A stretch of 64,000 nt of DNA from Chaenocephalus aceratus (Eukaryota; Chordata; Actinopteri; Perciformes; Channichthyidae): positions 37,945,613 through 38,009,612 of the forward strand of contig CM043789.1 of assembly GCA_023974075.1 (NCBI GenBank), read 5' to 3'. A program made the position numbers and the translations under genes. Of the stretch, positions 38,144 to 50,500 are shown in pieces. Position 1 is the stretch's first letter, and each line of letters starts with the position of its first letter. A model generated the notes under the pieces. It did no database searches. It saw nothing but the letters and a program-made list of their open reading frames with translations, and was not told where the DNA came from.

Positions 38144-39489
38144 ATATGCATATTTACATGTGAGTAAATGGCATTCAATGGAGTAAAAGAAAAAAGTTAG
38201 TTAATATACCGGTTCGATGGAGGGCATGTATTTTGCTCTGAACCCAATTACAGTTAAGGCATGACATAGCTAGAATGTGCGTGAGAGCGAGCGAGGCAGA
38301 GTGGGAGCATGAATAAACCATGTCCTAAAGTGGTGTCGCTGGGCTGCTGTGTTGGCATGTCGGCACCGCTCAGAAAACATGGCCGTCTCTGGAGCATTGT
38401 CTGTAATCCAGCATGTCAGAACAGCTCGATGGCTCTTTTATGTAAGCAGTCTCTGAGTCTCAGACATCATCTGATATGCATACAGCGGAGAAATAAATAC
38501 ATTTTCCAGCAGTATAAGTATTTGAAGATGATTATGAATAGCATTAGAACAAGCTAATCCATTCTTACAAAGGGCTCATGCTTCCGATTGGCTTGAATGA
38601 CAGTACTTTCCTTTTTGCTCAAGGATTAACGTTGAATGCACCTACACGATAAAACAGGACATTTTTCTATATCCTCAAATGCCATGCAAATCCCATCGCG
38701 CTGAACACTTTGTTTCGCGTCTGCTTTGAGACTGTCATGGCCAGAGAAATGCTGTTTGATTTGTTTCTCTTTAAGCACCATTTCTTTGCAGTGACACAAA
38801 TACCATAGTGTGCCAAGCTGACAGGGAGATGATCCATTGCAGACGTCGTAATTGAAAACACTGAGAGGGGTTGGACAATTAATCTCTTTCTCTCTGTGTC
38901 AAATTTCCATGGAGAAATACCTCGAAATGCAGATAATAGATACGAGTGTTATTGATTAGATGGGGTGGGTGGGTGGAGATGCAGAGGTTCTCCATCACTA
39001 ATCTCTCTGGCTGTGACTGCATCTAAATAGCCTGCAGAGAGGGATAAACAGGCGCATCCATCATGGGACGGCTGGTGCGGACAGTGATGGATGCCTCCGC
39101 CCTCTGCCACCCTCCGCCAAGCCCTCTCCTCCTGGTCGGGGACAGGAAGTGACACCGGCAAATACCTGGCTCAAACATGCCTATCATTTCTCTTTGGTGT
39201 GTCTCTTTGTGAGCTTGTACAATTGCCGCCTGTCCTCCTACCCCTTGTCTCTTTGAGTTTGTCGGATTATCCGTCTTGATAGATCCTGTTTTTTTTGTCA
39301 AAGAGGAAATTGCTTTTGTGGACTTGTGTGAAAGTGTGCTTGTGTGTGAACTCACCCATATATATGCCTTTTGTGTATAAATTGATTTGGGTGAGGGACG
39401 GTTTCCTCTCTATCCTCATGCCCGTGCAGCGTGAGCCAAATCCCCTGTGCTGCCTGGACCCAGTGAGTCGCCTCGGAGGTGCCAGCCTG

Positions 39490-39490
<1 letters not shown>
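38144..39490. other. No gene recognised
   Basis: Single-copy-looking sequence without exon signals. Confidence 0.55.

Positions 39491-39532
<42 letters not shown>
39491..39532. repeat. (TG)n microsatellite
   Basis: A perfect run of 21 units. Confidence 0.97.
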
Positions 39533-39533
<1 letters not shown>

Positions 39534-39690
39534 ACCAGGTTGTGCCTTTCCTCCCCACCCTTGCAGCATTAAGATTGATCCCTCGTTCCCTCCCATTCCT
39601 TTCTCTCTCACTCTGTGTGCCTCTGCCTTTATGAGACTGTGAATAGGTGAAGCTCACTGGCTCCAACAGATGGCCAGAGCTACCCTGTTA

Positions 39691-39837
<147 letters not shown>

Positions 39838-40119
39838 TACTGCCCCGTGAATCAGAGCCTAGAGAGGAAGAGAGGAAGAGGTGGATGTGGCAAGGCGAGA
39901 GAGAAGGAACAGGAAACAACACAGTTAGTGGGTCAGTGAGGAACAACACACAGGGAGGAGGATGGAAAAGGAGAAGGACAGCGGGAATTAATTAAAAGAG
40001 GAGAGGACACATGCTGGAAAAAGGAGTGAGAGCAAACATGGAATTGTAGATTGAGGGAGCCTTTCTCCTCCCTCTTTCCCTCCCTTTTTTATTTATCTCA
40101 TGTGAAACCACGCCTCCCT

Positions 40120-40264
40120 CTTTTCACTTGTCAGTGCATCTATAACAGTGAGCTGTCTGCGCCGGGCTGCATGGGGGGTGAGACGAGCTCCTCACTCTGC
40201 CAGCACACACTCCGCATCTGAGCGGACCGGACTGGACTGGATGCTACTGGACTGACCAGAGCAG
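40120..40264 (+). promoter_or_regulatory. Candidate non-coding first exon and promoter, possibly of sulf2
   Basis: Seen: a TATA-like TTTTTTATTTAT at 40085-40096, then a GC-richer block of about 140 nt ending ...GACCAGAGCAG with a GTGTGTG donor at 40265. It contains a short upstream ORF (ATG at 40170, with a stop at the end of CTCCGCATCTGA). A purine-rich tract lies just upstream (39855-40010). SULF genes usually have non-coding first exons separated by long introns, and the nearest plus-strand acceptor with a recognised coding exon is at 63211. Linkage to sulf2 and the exact start are inference. The donor adjoins a GT-rich array, so its match to the consensus is less informative than usual. 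Confidence 0.33.
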
Positions 40265-40283
40265 GTGTGTGAATTTGTGTTTG

Positions 40284-40288
<5 letters not shown>

Positions 40289-40366
<78 letters not shown>
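40289..40366. repeat. (GT)n microsatellite
   Basis: 39 perfect units, starting 24 nt after the candidate donor at 40265. Confidence 0.97.
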
Positions 40367-40367
<1 letters not shown>

Positions 40368-41588
40368 GGCGATAGATGTCAGAGAGCAGCATGTGTAGCC
40401 CTCAGTGTGTGAGCGCTTGTTCCTCCGCAGGACTTGCTTCCAGAGTAGCATAACCAGAGGGTACAGTGCTGAAGCTTTGCCCTAGTTTACACTTGAGTGC
40501 TTCTATCCTTTCTGTCCGCCTCTGAGATTTATGCATGGAGTCCTAACGACACTCCTCATAAGGGTTAAAGAAATATGCTGAGATCAGATGGAGTATCTGG
40601 CTTTGAGTCAGAGCAGCGTGGACAGAAGCTGCTCTATATCTGGTGGAACAAGTTGGTAGTTTTAGGCTGGACTCGACATGTCGCCATTAGTTTTTTCCCC
40701 TGACTTCTAAAGGGTGTTTGCGTTTGTACACAGTAGCATCCTTTAGTGGGGCATTACATTACATTGTGTTCAACATCCTTTTTCTGAAGGTAGTCAGTGC
40801 AGATTTCACTGCTCTTAGGTGTGGTGTTGAATCCAATGTGTGATTAGTTCTCTTTGTCTTCCTGTTTCACAGCCTGTGGTGTTTTGAAATATGGAACATT
40901 CATTGTCTCAGCATTGCTTTGGTTTTACTCAGCCGACTATCATCCTTACTGTTGCTGAATATTTGTGTTGGTTTAAAATAAGAGCGACAACAGAAACGGT
41001 GAAAATATTACTTTTTTAAAAGGCAGGACGTCTCAGTTTTGGATTGTTTACCTTAAGAGCACCTTGACGTAGAGATCCAAGAGGAATCCGGCACACAGCG
41101 TTCATTCAGGAGTCGCCATTTCAACAGTTGCAGCTGCTGCTATACTGTAGAGCCGGCACGGCGTTAGCCCATGAAGCCAAGTCAATGTACTCACTATCAG
41201 TGTTTTGTCAATCTCTTTACGGGTCAAAAGGCTGTGTCATCACCAAGCGGCTGTTAAGAGCAGCAGAGCGGATGAAGGGGGTGAAAACTGACCTCCAGGC
41301 TCAAATATTTATGATGGAGACAGCTGAACGCCCCTTGCTGTTTGTAGCGATATGGCTGGATGGATGGAAGAATGCAAAGATGGAGGGATGGGTGGAAAGT
41401 AAAGAAGAGATTCAGAGATATGTTCTTTAAGCATTCATTATTTATCAAAGCGCACTCTGCCATGAAGCTCTAACCCCCACATCAACTGGCCTATTTTATC
41501 ACTGAGAGGCCAGTGGACTGGAGGAAGATGCACCTGCTTAGTCTACCTGTCAGCCAGTCCCAGGGCATGTGGAGACTGCAGCCGCATG

Positions 41589-41590
<2 letters not shown>

Positions 41591-41627
<37 letters not shown>

Positions 41628-41642
41628 ATGCACACACACACA

Positions 41643-41695
<53 letters not shown>
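41591..41695. repeat. (CA)n microsatellite, interrupted
   Basis: CA run with a CATG break at about 41627 and an AAAC break at about 41644. Confidence 0.95.
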
Positions 41696-41697
<2 letters not shown>

Positions 41698-41864
41698 TCG
41701 TACACTCATACACACGCTTACAAATAATGTTTTGATTTATATTCACACAGTAAGCCTAAATGCATGGTTACCGTCACTAATGTGCACCAAAATCACAGTC
41801 ACTTATTTCCACTGCATTAACCAAAAATACAATTGGTGCACTCACACTGCATGCATTTATGCTC

Positions 41865-41865
<1 letters not shown>

Positions 41866-41935
<70 letters not shown>
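41866..41935. repeat. (CA)n microsatellite
   Basis: A perfect run of about 35 units. Confidence 0.97.
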
Positions 41936-41937
<2 letters not shown>

Positions 41938-42003
41938 ATTACAGCTTTTAACCATTTTATTTCTCCCGCATCTTTTTTTCAATCTTGTTCACAGACTCTT
42001 TCT

Positions 42004-42099
<96 letters not shown>
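42004..42099. repeat. (CA)n microsatellite
   Basis: A perfect run of about 48 units. Confidence 0.97.
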
Positions 42100-42100
<1 letters not shown>

Positions 42101-44309
42101 CAACAATCCTTGGGAGTGACGACCTTGAGACCTGTTGATGTTGTTTTCAGCAGCCGTGCATGGAATACATTAGAGGCCATGTGGGACTCGGAAATGGGGC
42201 GCTTGACATTCCGTTTGTAAAAAAAAATGGCTGTAAAATGTGCATGAGGGCTGGCGATGCAGACGGAGGGAGACTCCGCCATGAATATGTATTGTATGCT
42301 AATGCCGCACGCCGAAGCTGTTGACTCAAGCTGTTGATGAAAGCAGAGGACATGTTCCCCCATCGCCACCCTCAGGAGGAAGTGCTATCAACAAAGCCAT
42401 TGTCGACGCATTTGTGGCCGCGGGGGCAGCAGCGCGGTGACAGGTGGCAGATATCGGTGACAGCAGCAGCCAAGGTGACACGGCTCTATGCTCCCCTCAC
42501 CGCCGCCTTGACCTTTTGTGGTTAGACACAGCGAGGTCGGTCCAGAGGGCCCTACAGCTAATGTCTCCCATTCGCATCGTGCAGCCCCTTTCAGAGCTGC
42601 TTCCTCCACCTGCTCCCCTCCTCTATTGATGCACATGTTTTTATTTAACGAAGACAGCAGTCCAAGAAAGACTGAAATAGTACTGACGATATTTATTTTT
42701 TCCCGGTAGAATAGTTGGCACACCGAAAAAGAGAAGGTCCCATAAAAGCTGACAGAAAGAGATATTTCAATACGTCTTGACTTAATCGTATTGCATATCA
42801 TTCTGCCAAATACCCTCACAAGTCTTTGCTCCAAAAATAACAGCTGAGTTCCCGGGGTGTTCATACGTCATATGTTCCTGGTTATAAAAAAAAGGGGAAA
42901 AAACACGAAAAGGCCTCTTAGCAACAATTAAATACTGTCATGTATCTGCGTTTCTGGTACACGACTAATGTAATTTTGCTGCTTCAATAGATATCTATAT
43001 TGAAATGCGTTCTCATACATTAAGTAAGTAGTCACACACTAATCCAGATTACATTTATTCATGCATTTATCTTAAAACTTGGGAACATAACTCCAACACA
43101 CACGAAGTATCCTGACAGTGGGTAGAACGGGCATGCTTGAGTCCCTGTTCATCTGTATGTCCTGCGATGAGACGGCATCAGAAATCAGTGTGTACATCTC
43201 GCTGCTGCTGCTGCTCTCAGCTCTAATGATAGCGAGGCACAGGGACGCTTTGACTACACCCATCAAGCACTCCTCTCAACAGTGTGTGGAGAGCGCAGAG
43301 CAGGTTACGGCTGATAGGAGCAAATAAGGAGAAGCACGTTGCAGGTGTTTAGAAGTGCATGTTTCTCTGCACACAGTGTGATCCCCACGTGTGGACAGCT
43401 ATTGGGCTGCGGTGTGCAATCAGATTCCAATCTCTTCCCTCTATACGTCTGAAGCAGCGGAGGTGCCCCTTGGGGAAATGTAATTATACCCTGCAGGCCA
43501 CAGAGGACAGGCTTCACTGCCCCATCCGTCTCAGGAGATACGGCGGATAAAGGCCTCTTCTCACTTGCAATACCAAACGGCAGAGATGTCACTAAAGCCC
43601 TTCTATATTCTCAATGTTGGTATGAGATCCAGGCTCCAATCTCCTCTTCCAATCAGCTTTTAGATCCCGGGGTTATCGGTGTCCTTTTGCAACAGTTTTG
43701 TTACAGTTGTGAATAATTTATGACAGAATTAACTGCCGTTGCTAAGAGCAGCGATTGGGAGATTTTGGAGCACAGCCAAAGTCTGACTTCAGTTCAAAGC
43801 AGAGAGTTTATTTTTGTCTGATAAGCAAAGTCTCACAACGGGTGTAATTATCGCCATTATTACTGTCTTCTGTATCTCCAACCACCGGAGCTCCTCACAT
43901 ATGGATTTGAGGTGTTTTTATTGATCAATATGCTTGAAACTCCTTCTGTGCCGTCTTGTATGACCCTGTGTCCACTGCTGGTTCTCAGGGAGGTGTGTGC
44001 TGCCGAGATGGTGTGCATTAGTGAGGCCAAACAAACAACCCCACTCTCCTGGAGTTAGGCAAACAATCAATGAGAGCACTCTGATAACAGCAGGCTAAGT
44101 GGCCCATTGATGTTACGATTACATGGATGCAGGATGTAGCGGTGGTGGTGCAAACCAAATATAAGCAGATTATTTTCTGTGCTGGAATTTTTTTCAAATA
44201 TACAAAACATCAGCCGTCTGCTCTGTTCAGGCTTATAAAGCGAGAAGAGAAACGAACGAGACAAAAAGAAGAACAATGAAAAATGTAAGAGAAGCGGAGA
44301 AGAATTATC
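42100..44309. other. No gene recognised
   Basis: A moderately GC-rich patch at about 42360-42620, otherwise unassigned. Confidence 0.55.
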
Positions 44310-44563
44310 TCTGTCTTGGAACAGTCTGCAATCTGGTGCCACTAAATGTTTTTAAAGCTCGGTTGGATGCTACTCAATCGGAAGCTATTGGTACCTGTTT
44401 ATGTGGATAATTATGTAAATGATGCTGAATGATGTCCTTTTGTTGTTCTGTTTATGTGTTTATGTTTCATGTGGAACTTCTTGAGCAGGTCTCCCTTGGA
44501 AAAAGAGATCAATGATCTCAATGGGATTCATCGGTATAAATAAAGGTTTGAAATGAAATGAGA
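44310..44563 (+). mobile_element. LINE 3' end fragment
   Basis: Broken frames show WNSL and FKARLDAT, typical of the last residues of LINE ORF2. The stretch AGGTCTCCCTTGGAAAAAGA, ATCTCAATGGG and AATAAAGGTTTGAAATG then forms the 3' end, with a short GAAAT tail. Confidence 0.6.
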
Positions 44564-47500
44564 TCAGCAGTGCGTTGTGACGGGCAAGTTGAAAATCGTA
44601 CCCAGTGTATCTCAGCGTGTCTCCGTTTCATCACGTTGTACTTCGTCATGGTAACTTACCAGAAGTGCATCCGTGCCAGAACACTTCTGTCTTCTTCATT
44701 TCTCCGATTTGCTTCCCTCCGGCTCTACCTTAATCTTTATTTCTGCCTTCGTCCCCCTCTCTCCATCCTTGTGTTTTGGCCTGGTCAAAACTGCAGTTAC
44801 CCCCCCCCCCCCCCCGCCGCTCACTCACCCCTCCCTCCCTCCTCCATGCCTCTCCCTCAGGGTGCAGCAGCTATTGTTGTGCCTAATAAGGTTTATGGTA
44901 TTACAGGTCTCTGAAATTGGATTTCCTCACTCCACCAAAGCCGTGGGATTACGAGTTTAAGGCCGGGTGCGTCGGGGCACTAGTGACCTGTTTCTGAACC
45001 TCTTCTTTCTTCTGACTTCACCCTGAAGGTGCGCAGATCAAGAGGCTGATGTGGCAATAGCTCTGCAGAGAGACAGGAAGACTGGCAGACTGCTTGAATC
45101 TGTATTAGTTACCTGGCAATTAAATAGATTCTGAGTCAAACAGCTTTTTGGCTCCTTCGCCTGGATTTCTGTTTCTCTCATGTCGTCTTCTCTCACACAC
45201 TCCGCTGTGTTTGATCAAACTCTGATCGAATGAATCTTTTAATCTTCCTCGCCCGACTCCCAGACACATTTTCTACATCCAAAGTAGCCCAATTCATTCT
45301 CATCCTTCAAATCTGGCCGCTGGTGGAGCAATTGATCCTCAGCCATGTACAGGGATTTGAACTGTCTACCTCAAGCCTCTGTGTAATGAACTGTGGGATT
45401 CCTTTACTAACTTTGATGTCCCGTCCCAGAAAACCAACTGATTACCAATACGAGCGATATTGTTCGGATGCGTCTGAGCATTACATTCTCCTGGCACTGA
45501 GCAGTAGTCGACAGAAGTGAGTAATGAAGAGGGAAAGCATTGGAGACGGTGAGCGTTATGAATGCAACATTGAGACGTTGGCAGGGAAGTGGTATTCATT
45601 AGGAGCGGTCCATAGTGCCGGCTTAGTGAACTCTTAATTGGGGCAGAGACGGAGCTGGGGATGAGGGATCAATGGGGCAGAGCCGGGGTTTCAGCCCCCT
45701 GAAATCAATCAGCCTCCTGCCAGACGGGGAGAATGCAGCCAATCAAAGCAAACACGGCCTCACACAGCACTCATTTACCCTCCTGGTCAAACCTCATCAC
45801 GATCGACAGACGGACAATCTTATCTCTGTCAGAGGAGGACGGAGTGGCCCGATTGCTCTTTTTTTCGACGTGGGAACAAGATCCTGTTGCTGGAATGCTT
45901 TCGAAATGCCATTACAACCCTGCCAAGGACGGGAACTAATAAAACATGATTCATTAACAAAGGAGAGCTCTATGGCAAGGGATATTAAATGAACCCGTGG
46001 CATATTTTTACTCATCTGCTAAAAATAGCCACTTTCTCCTCTTCCTCCTCTTCATCTTCCTCCCCGCCCGGGTAATAGCCGTCTTTCTGCCTTGTCTCTT
46101 TTTGATGTATCATCCTCTTATTCACATCAAGGACAAGGCCAGGTGTCGCATTTTCTCTCAGTTGCTCCACGCTTGTCACGCTGCCTTGTCACCCACAGCC
46201 TTTTCCAATCCAGCTCCCTTCTTCCTCCCCCTCTCTCCGCTTTTTCATATTAAATCTGTCACTCCTTTTGTTTTAGCGAGAGAAAGGGAAAGTAAATCAC
46301 TTTTGCCATTTGCAGCCTGAGGTGTCTGCTGAATGCGGCGGGTTTATTTGGATGTCGTCTTTGGCCAAATGGAATCCTGTCCAAACGAGTGATGTCTCTC
46401 CTGGTTTGTGCTGTTGTCGCACAGCTGAAATTCCTCCTGCATGCTGTGTGCAAGGCTTCAAATGTGTTAAGCTATCTATGAATATGCTTCACAGTGAGAA
46501 GGAGGCCTTGACAGATGTCTAAGGCTTTTATATTTCTGCAGATGAACAGACGGGCACAGGTGTCCGGCCCCACCACTCTTTGATGCCCATGAGTGGCTGG
46601 CAGAGCTGATCGGGCAGAGCTCATCGGGCCGAGAGCAGCTGGGGTCGGGGACGTGCCTCGACGGTGAGATGCATATGAGCTTATAAGGTCCTCCAGGGTA
46701 TTCTTAGCACATACCAGACGATGGCGTTTGTGTGTGCATAGCCACGTTGTTTGGTGAAAGGCGGTTTCACCAAAGACTACATACGACATATCCATCAGTA
46801 GAGGGAGATTAAGGCCAAGATTTCTCAGTGTTTATAGAGATGTCAAAGATGGTTTGACTGTGCTCAGATGTTTAGACTGACATCTGTCCGATCAGAACAT
46901 GGATCAGATCAGGCAGACACAGAACAAGGCACTGTTGCTTAAAAGGTCCCGACTAGAGGGAGACTGTGGTGGAAAGAGCTGGGAGAAAACAGCTGGGTTT
47001 CTGTGCCTCATGAAGCAGAATAAGGATTTACTTGTCTGCCCTGACTGAAATGAGCAGTGCTTACACCGCTTTACAAACAGAAACTAATTATTATTACCAT
47101 CGCTAAAAAAATTCTGCAGGGTGAAAAGTAATTATGTTGAAAATGTAGCAATTTATACTCTGGCACATGTATAATTAAACCACCTCCTGAACTACCGCCT
47201 GCTCCCTCAGGCGTTCCGACATCAGTCAAATATGGATTTTTACCTTGTGCAGAACACCATGTGGACTAACATGACGTGTGCGGTTGTTTATCTCCACTTC
47301 CTACAGTTTGTCAGTGTCCTAAAACCGATGTGTCATCATCCTCAGGGGTGAGTGGGAGGGAGTGGCATCGGGACTCAGGAAAGGCTTATGGTGCGTGTTA
47401 GGGAGGACAGAGACAATGTAGGCCGGCATCAGGCAGGGAAGAAGCAGCATGCGTACAATATTCATAGATTTCGATATGAAACAGTTTGAGCTCCTAAGTG

Positions 47501-50500
47501 GAAGTTGCACATATTCCAAGTCTTCATCCACTCTGTGTTTGCTTACAGAACCTGGCAGTCGAAGGCTGGTTTCTGTGGGAGAAGAGAACTTCAGAGGCAG
47601 CTTGTTTAGAAAGGAGAGGAAGGTAAGGTCCTCCTCTGATTTCTCGCTCTCAGACATAAGGAGAGTTGACCTGCATGTGTGGATGGATGCACATTATGTT
47701 GCTGTAGGTTTCTGTATTTGTTTTTCTTATGTGAGCAAAGTGCCCCATTATGCAGAGCATTTTTCATATCTACCTTTCAACCTGTCTGGGTATCACAGAC
47801 TAAATTCTGATAATTATTCCCTGTTACCATGGATTCTACCGACCTCGGAGGAAACAAGCGCAGCGTGCTACTGTTTACAGCGATGCTTTATTTACTGCGG
47901 GGGAAAGATATGTCACCTCCAGAGGCAAGTCGCATCACATCGCACTGCTTCAGTCTGTCTCAAGCCCACATCTCTTCATCCGATCCACCTGCCAGTGATT
48001 AGCATCTCATTCTGCATGAAGAAAATAATGGTTGTTTTTGGCCCCGCTGAGTTAGAACTGGTGATCAAAAGAAAGTTGTGGGTGTTGCGTTTTGTGTGGA
48101 CACGGCAGATGCCCCCTCAGTGGTCGTCAGTGCAAATGGTAAATATGAAGAGGAGGGAAAACAGAGTGAAACGGTAGATGCATAGAGATTTCATTAGAAT
48201 TAACAAGAAAGCTATAAACGCAACATTTTTAAATCAATAACAACGGCAAAAGTGGCTTTGGGCTATCCTCGTGTCCCCACTGAACAGGTAAACACGGGTT
48301 TTACGTTTGGATAAGAAGTTTTCAGTGAGCAATGAGTTTTTAGAAAGATTGGAAATGCATTGTGCTAACACTGTTTTGAAAAAGGCAATACGACACGTGG
48401 ACACTCACCACGGTCCTGCTGGCTGTTACCGGTAACATGCTCGGGTTGCTGGCTGCGATCGGAGCGTCCTGTGTGAACAGTCGGATGGCAGCAGATGAAG
48501 CCGCTCTCCGCACATGTGGGCATATTATGTACACAGCTGTGCACAGCTGACTCATTATCACTTGCGAAAACATCAGTATGCACGACTGTATTTAACTCTT
48601 CTCTTTGATTAACAAACAACGACGCTACAGACGACTCCTAATATAGCCCTGATAGCTGAGGGTTTTGTTTGTGGAAAAAGACAAAACATGTCTGGCCGTG
48701 TAGCTGTTCTCCTCACGGAGCACAACTTTGATTTTCCTTCTTGTCTTTTTGAAACTGGCAAGAGCAGGCAGGTGAATATGTCTTTGGTGAAATATTCTGT
48801 TTGAGGACCCCGCTCCACTTCAAAACCCCAGCGTGAGGGCAGCATTTACCTCTCTCTTTTTCTCCTCTTCTTGTGGGCCTTCGGCAGTGCGGAATAAACC
48901 CCAAAAGTCTTCACGGAAAACTCTTCAAAGGAGCCGTTCGTCTGCCGAGAGAAGACCTCATCAATTCGATGTTCTTCTTTTAAACCACTGTCCCCTCCAC
49001 AGAGCTCTGGTTGTTTACGACCGGCCTGCTTCTTCTCCAGTCCTTGCAGCTTGTTGCATAAGATGCTTTTGATTTCTTGTGAGTGACGAAGGGATATTTT
49101 CCCCAAACACTTAGTGAGATCGGTTGTTGGGGGCAATGCCTCCCTCAGCCTGATTCCTCACATGTTCTCTGTTGAACATGTTGCACACTGCAGAGCTCTG
49201 GGAGCATTTTCCTGACCCTCATTTTCAAGACCAGCGAGACAGGAACTGCCAGCTTGCTTTCATGCCTTCTGCCGACTGATTAGAAGTCAAATATTAAAGT
49301 GCTCTGTTGTGAGCTCGGCTTAATTGATTCTTTCCGCCGGGTGCACACAGAATGGGCTGACAGCAGGCGATACCAGGCTTTGTCAACATCGGGCACGCTG
49401 CCTGACGCTCAGGACGGCACCCCAATAAAGCCCCCTGTGAGCGTGCCAACCTGCGGCGCCACACACAGAGAGGCACTCAGCACTCCGACCCAGCTTTATA
49501 GGAACAACTCTGAAGCAGCTCATTCTTCTGCTGTGTGTCAGCTCCCTTCGGCTGGCTGGGAAGTCGGCTCTCTATTTGTAAAGAAGTAGCAGGCTAAGAA
49601 GAAGGCGTGTATTTGTGTGTGCGTCTCGACATTTGAAAAAAAATCTCTCTGCCCACTTGCATAACCACTCGGCAAACTTAAGCTATCTGGGGCGGCGGTG
49701 CTGAAAAGAGGTCTCATCTGACTTACAAAAAAGTATTTGTTCTCTGCCGATCCCCAGCCGTTCTGATAATTGCTTTAATAGCTTTTTTAAAAACATATTT
49801 AACAAGGACACAGTATGGCAACACGCCTGTCACCACTGCCCACACTGCAGAGACTGAATGGCATCTGGTGGAGATATATTATTCCGGTTGAAGCCTCGTA
49901 TATTTCCCTTGTAACGTCTTACCCTCCCTTAACTACAATGTAGTGATAATTAATTGATTCTCTGCCGCAGTAAAAGAGTCTCCTCCATAGGCCGAGACCG
50001 TGCATCTCCGTCCCTCTTGTCTGCTTACACCGTGAATTTACTGGGCGTTTTATGTGTGTCTTGAATTGGCTGGACTCCCCATTTATTTTTTATGCGTTTC
50101 TTCTTCACACGCAGGAGAGCACAACAGCCATCGTGGTGCTATACGACGCTCATTAAGTGCAGACATTCATCCACGACACTTCTCTCATGAATCTGATTGA
50201 CCTTCTCGCTCGGTGCGATCCACAGTAAAAGGTTATTAAACCCCCCCTTCCTCACCCACCCGGTGGTTGATAATCCAGCTATACCCCCTGTCCTGCCTGA
50301 TGCTTAATGTTCCTTTTGAGCTGATGGGAAGGTGCAAAATGAAGGTTTGGAGGTGCAGGAAGGTGGGGGTGGGGGTTCAATTGAGGTCAGCTGGCCGCTG
50401 TTGCAGTAATTACTCTATTTGTAAAATGGGGCCTCGCTCTGCGCTCTGACACAGCACTAATTAAAACGCAAGGGTGCCAAACTTGATCAAGGCGCTGCTA

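Noticed and set aside
47449..48177. 242-codon open frame on the + strand
   Set aside because: It is the longest frame outside mobile elements, but it shows no domain, no splice context and no coding-like composition that I could see. Low stop density by chance is the simpler reading.
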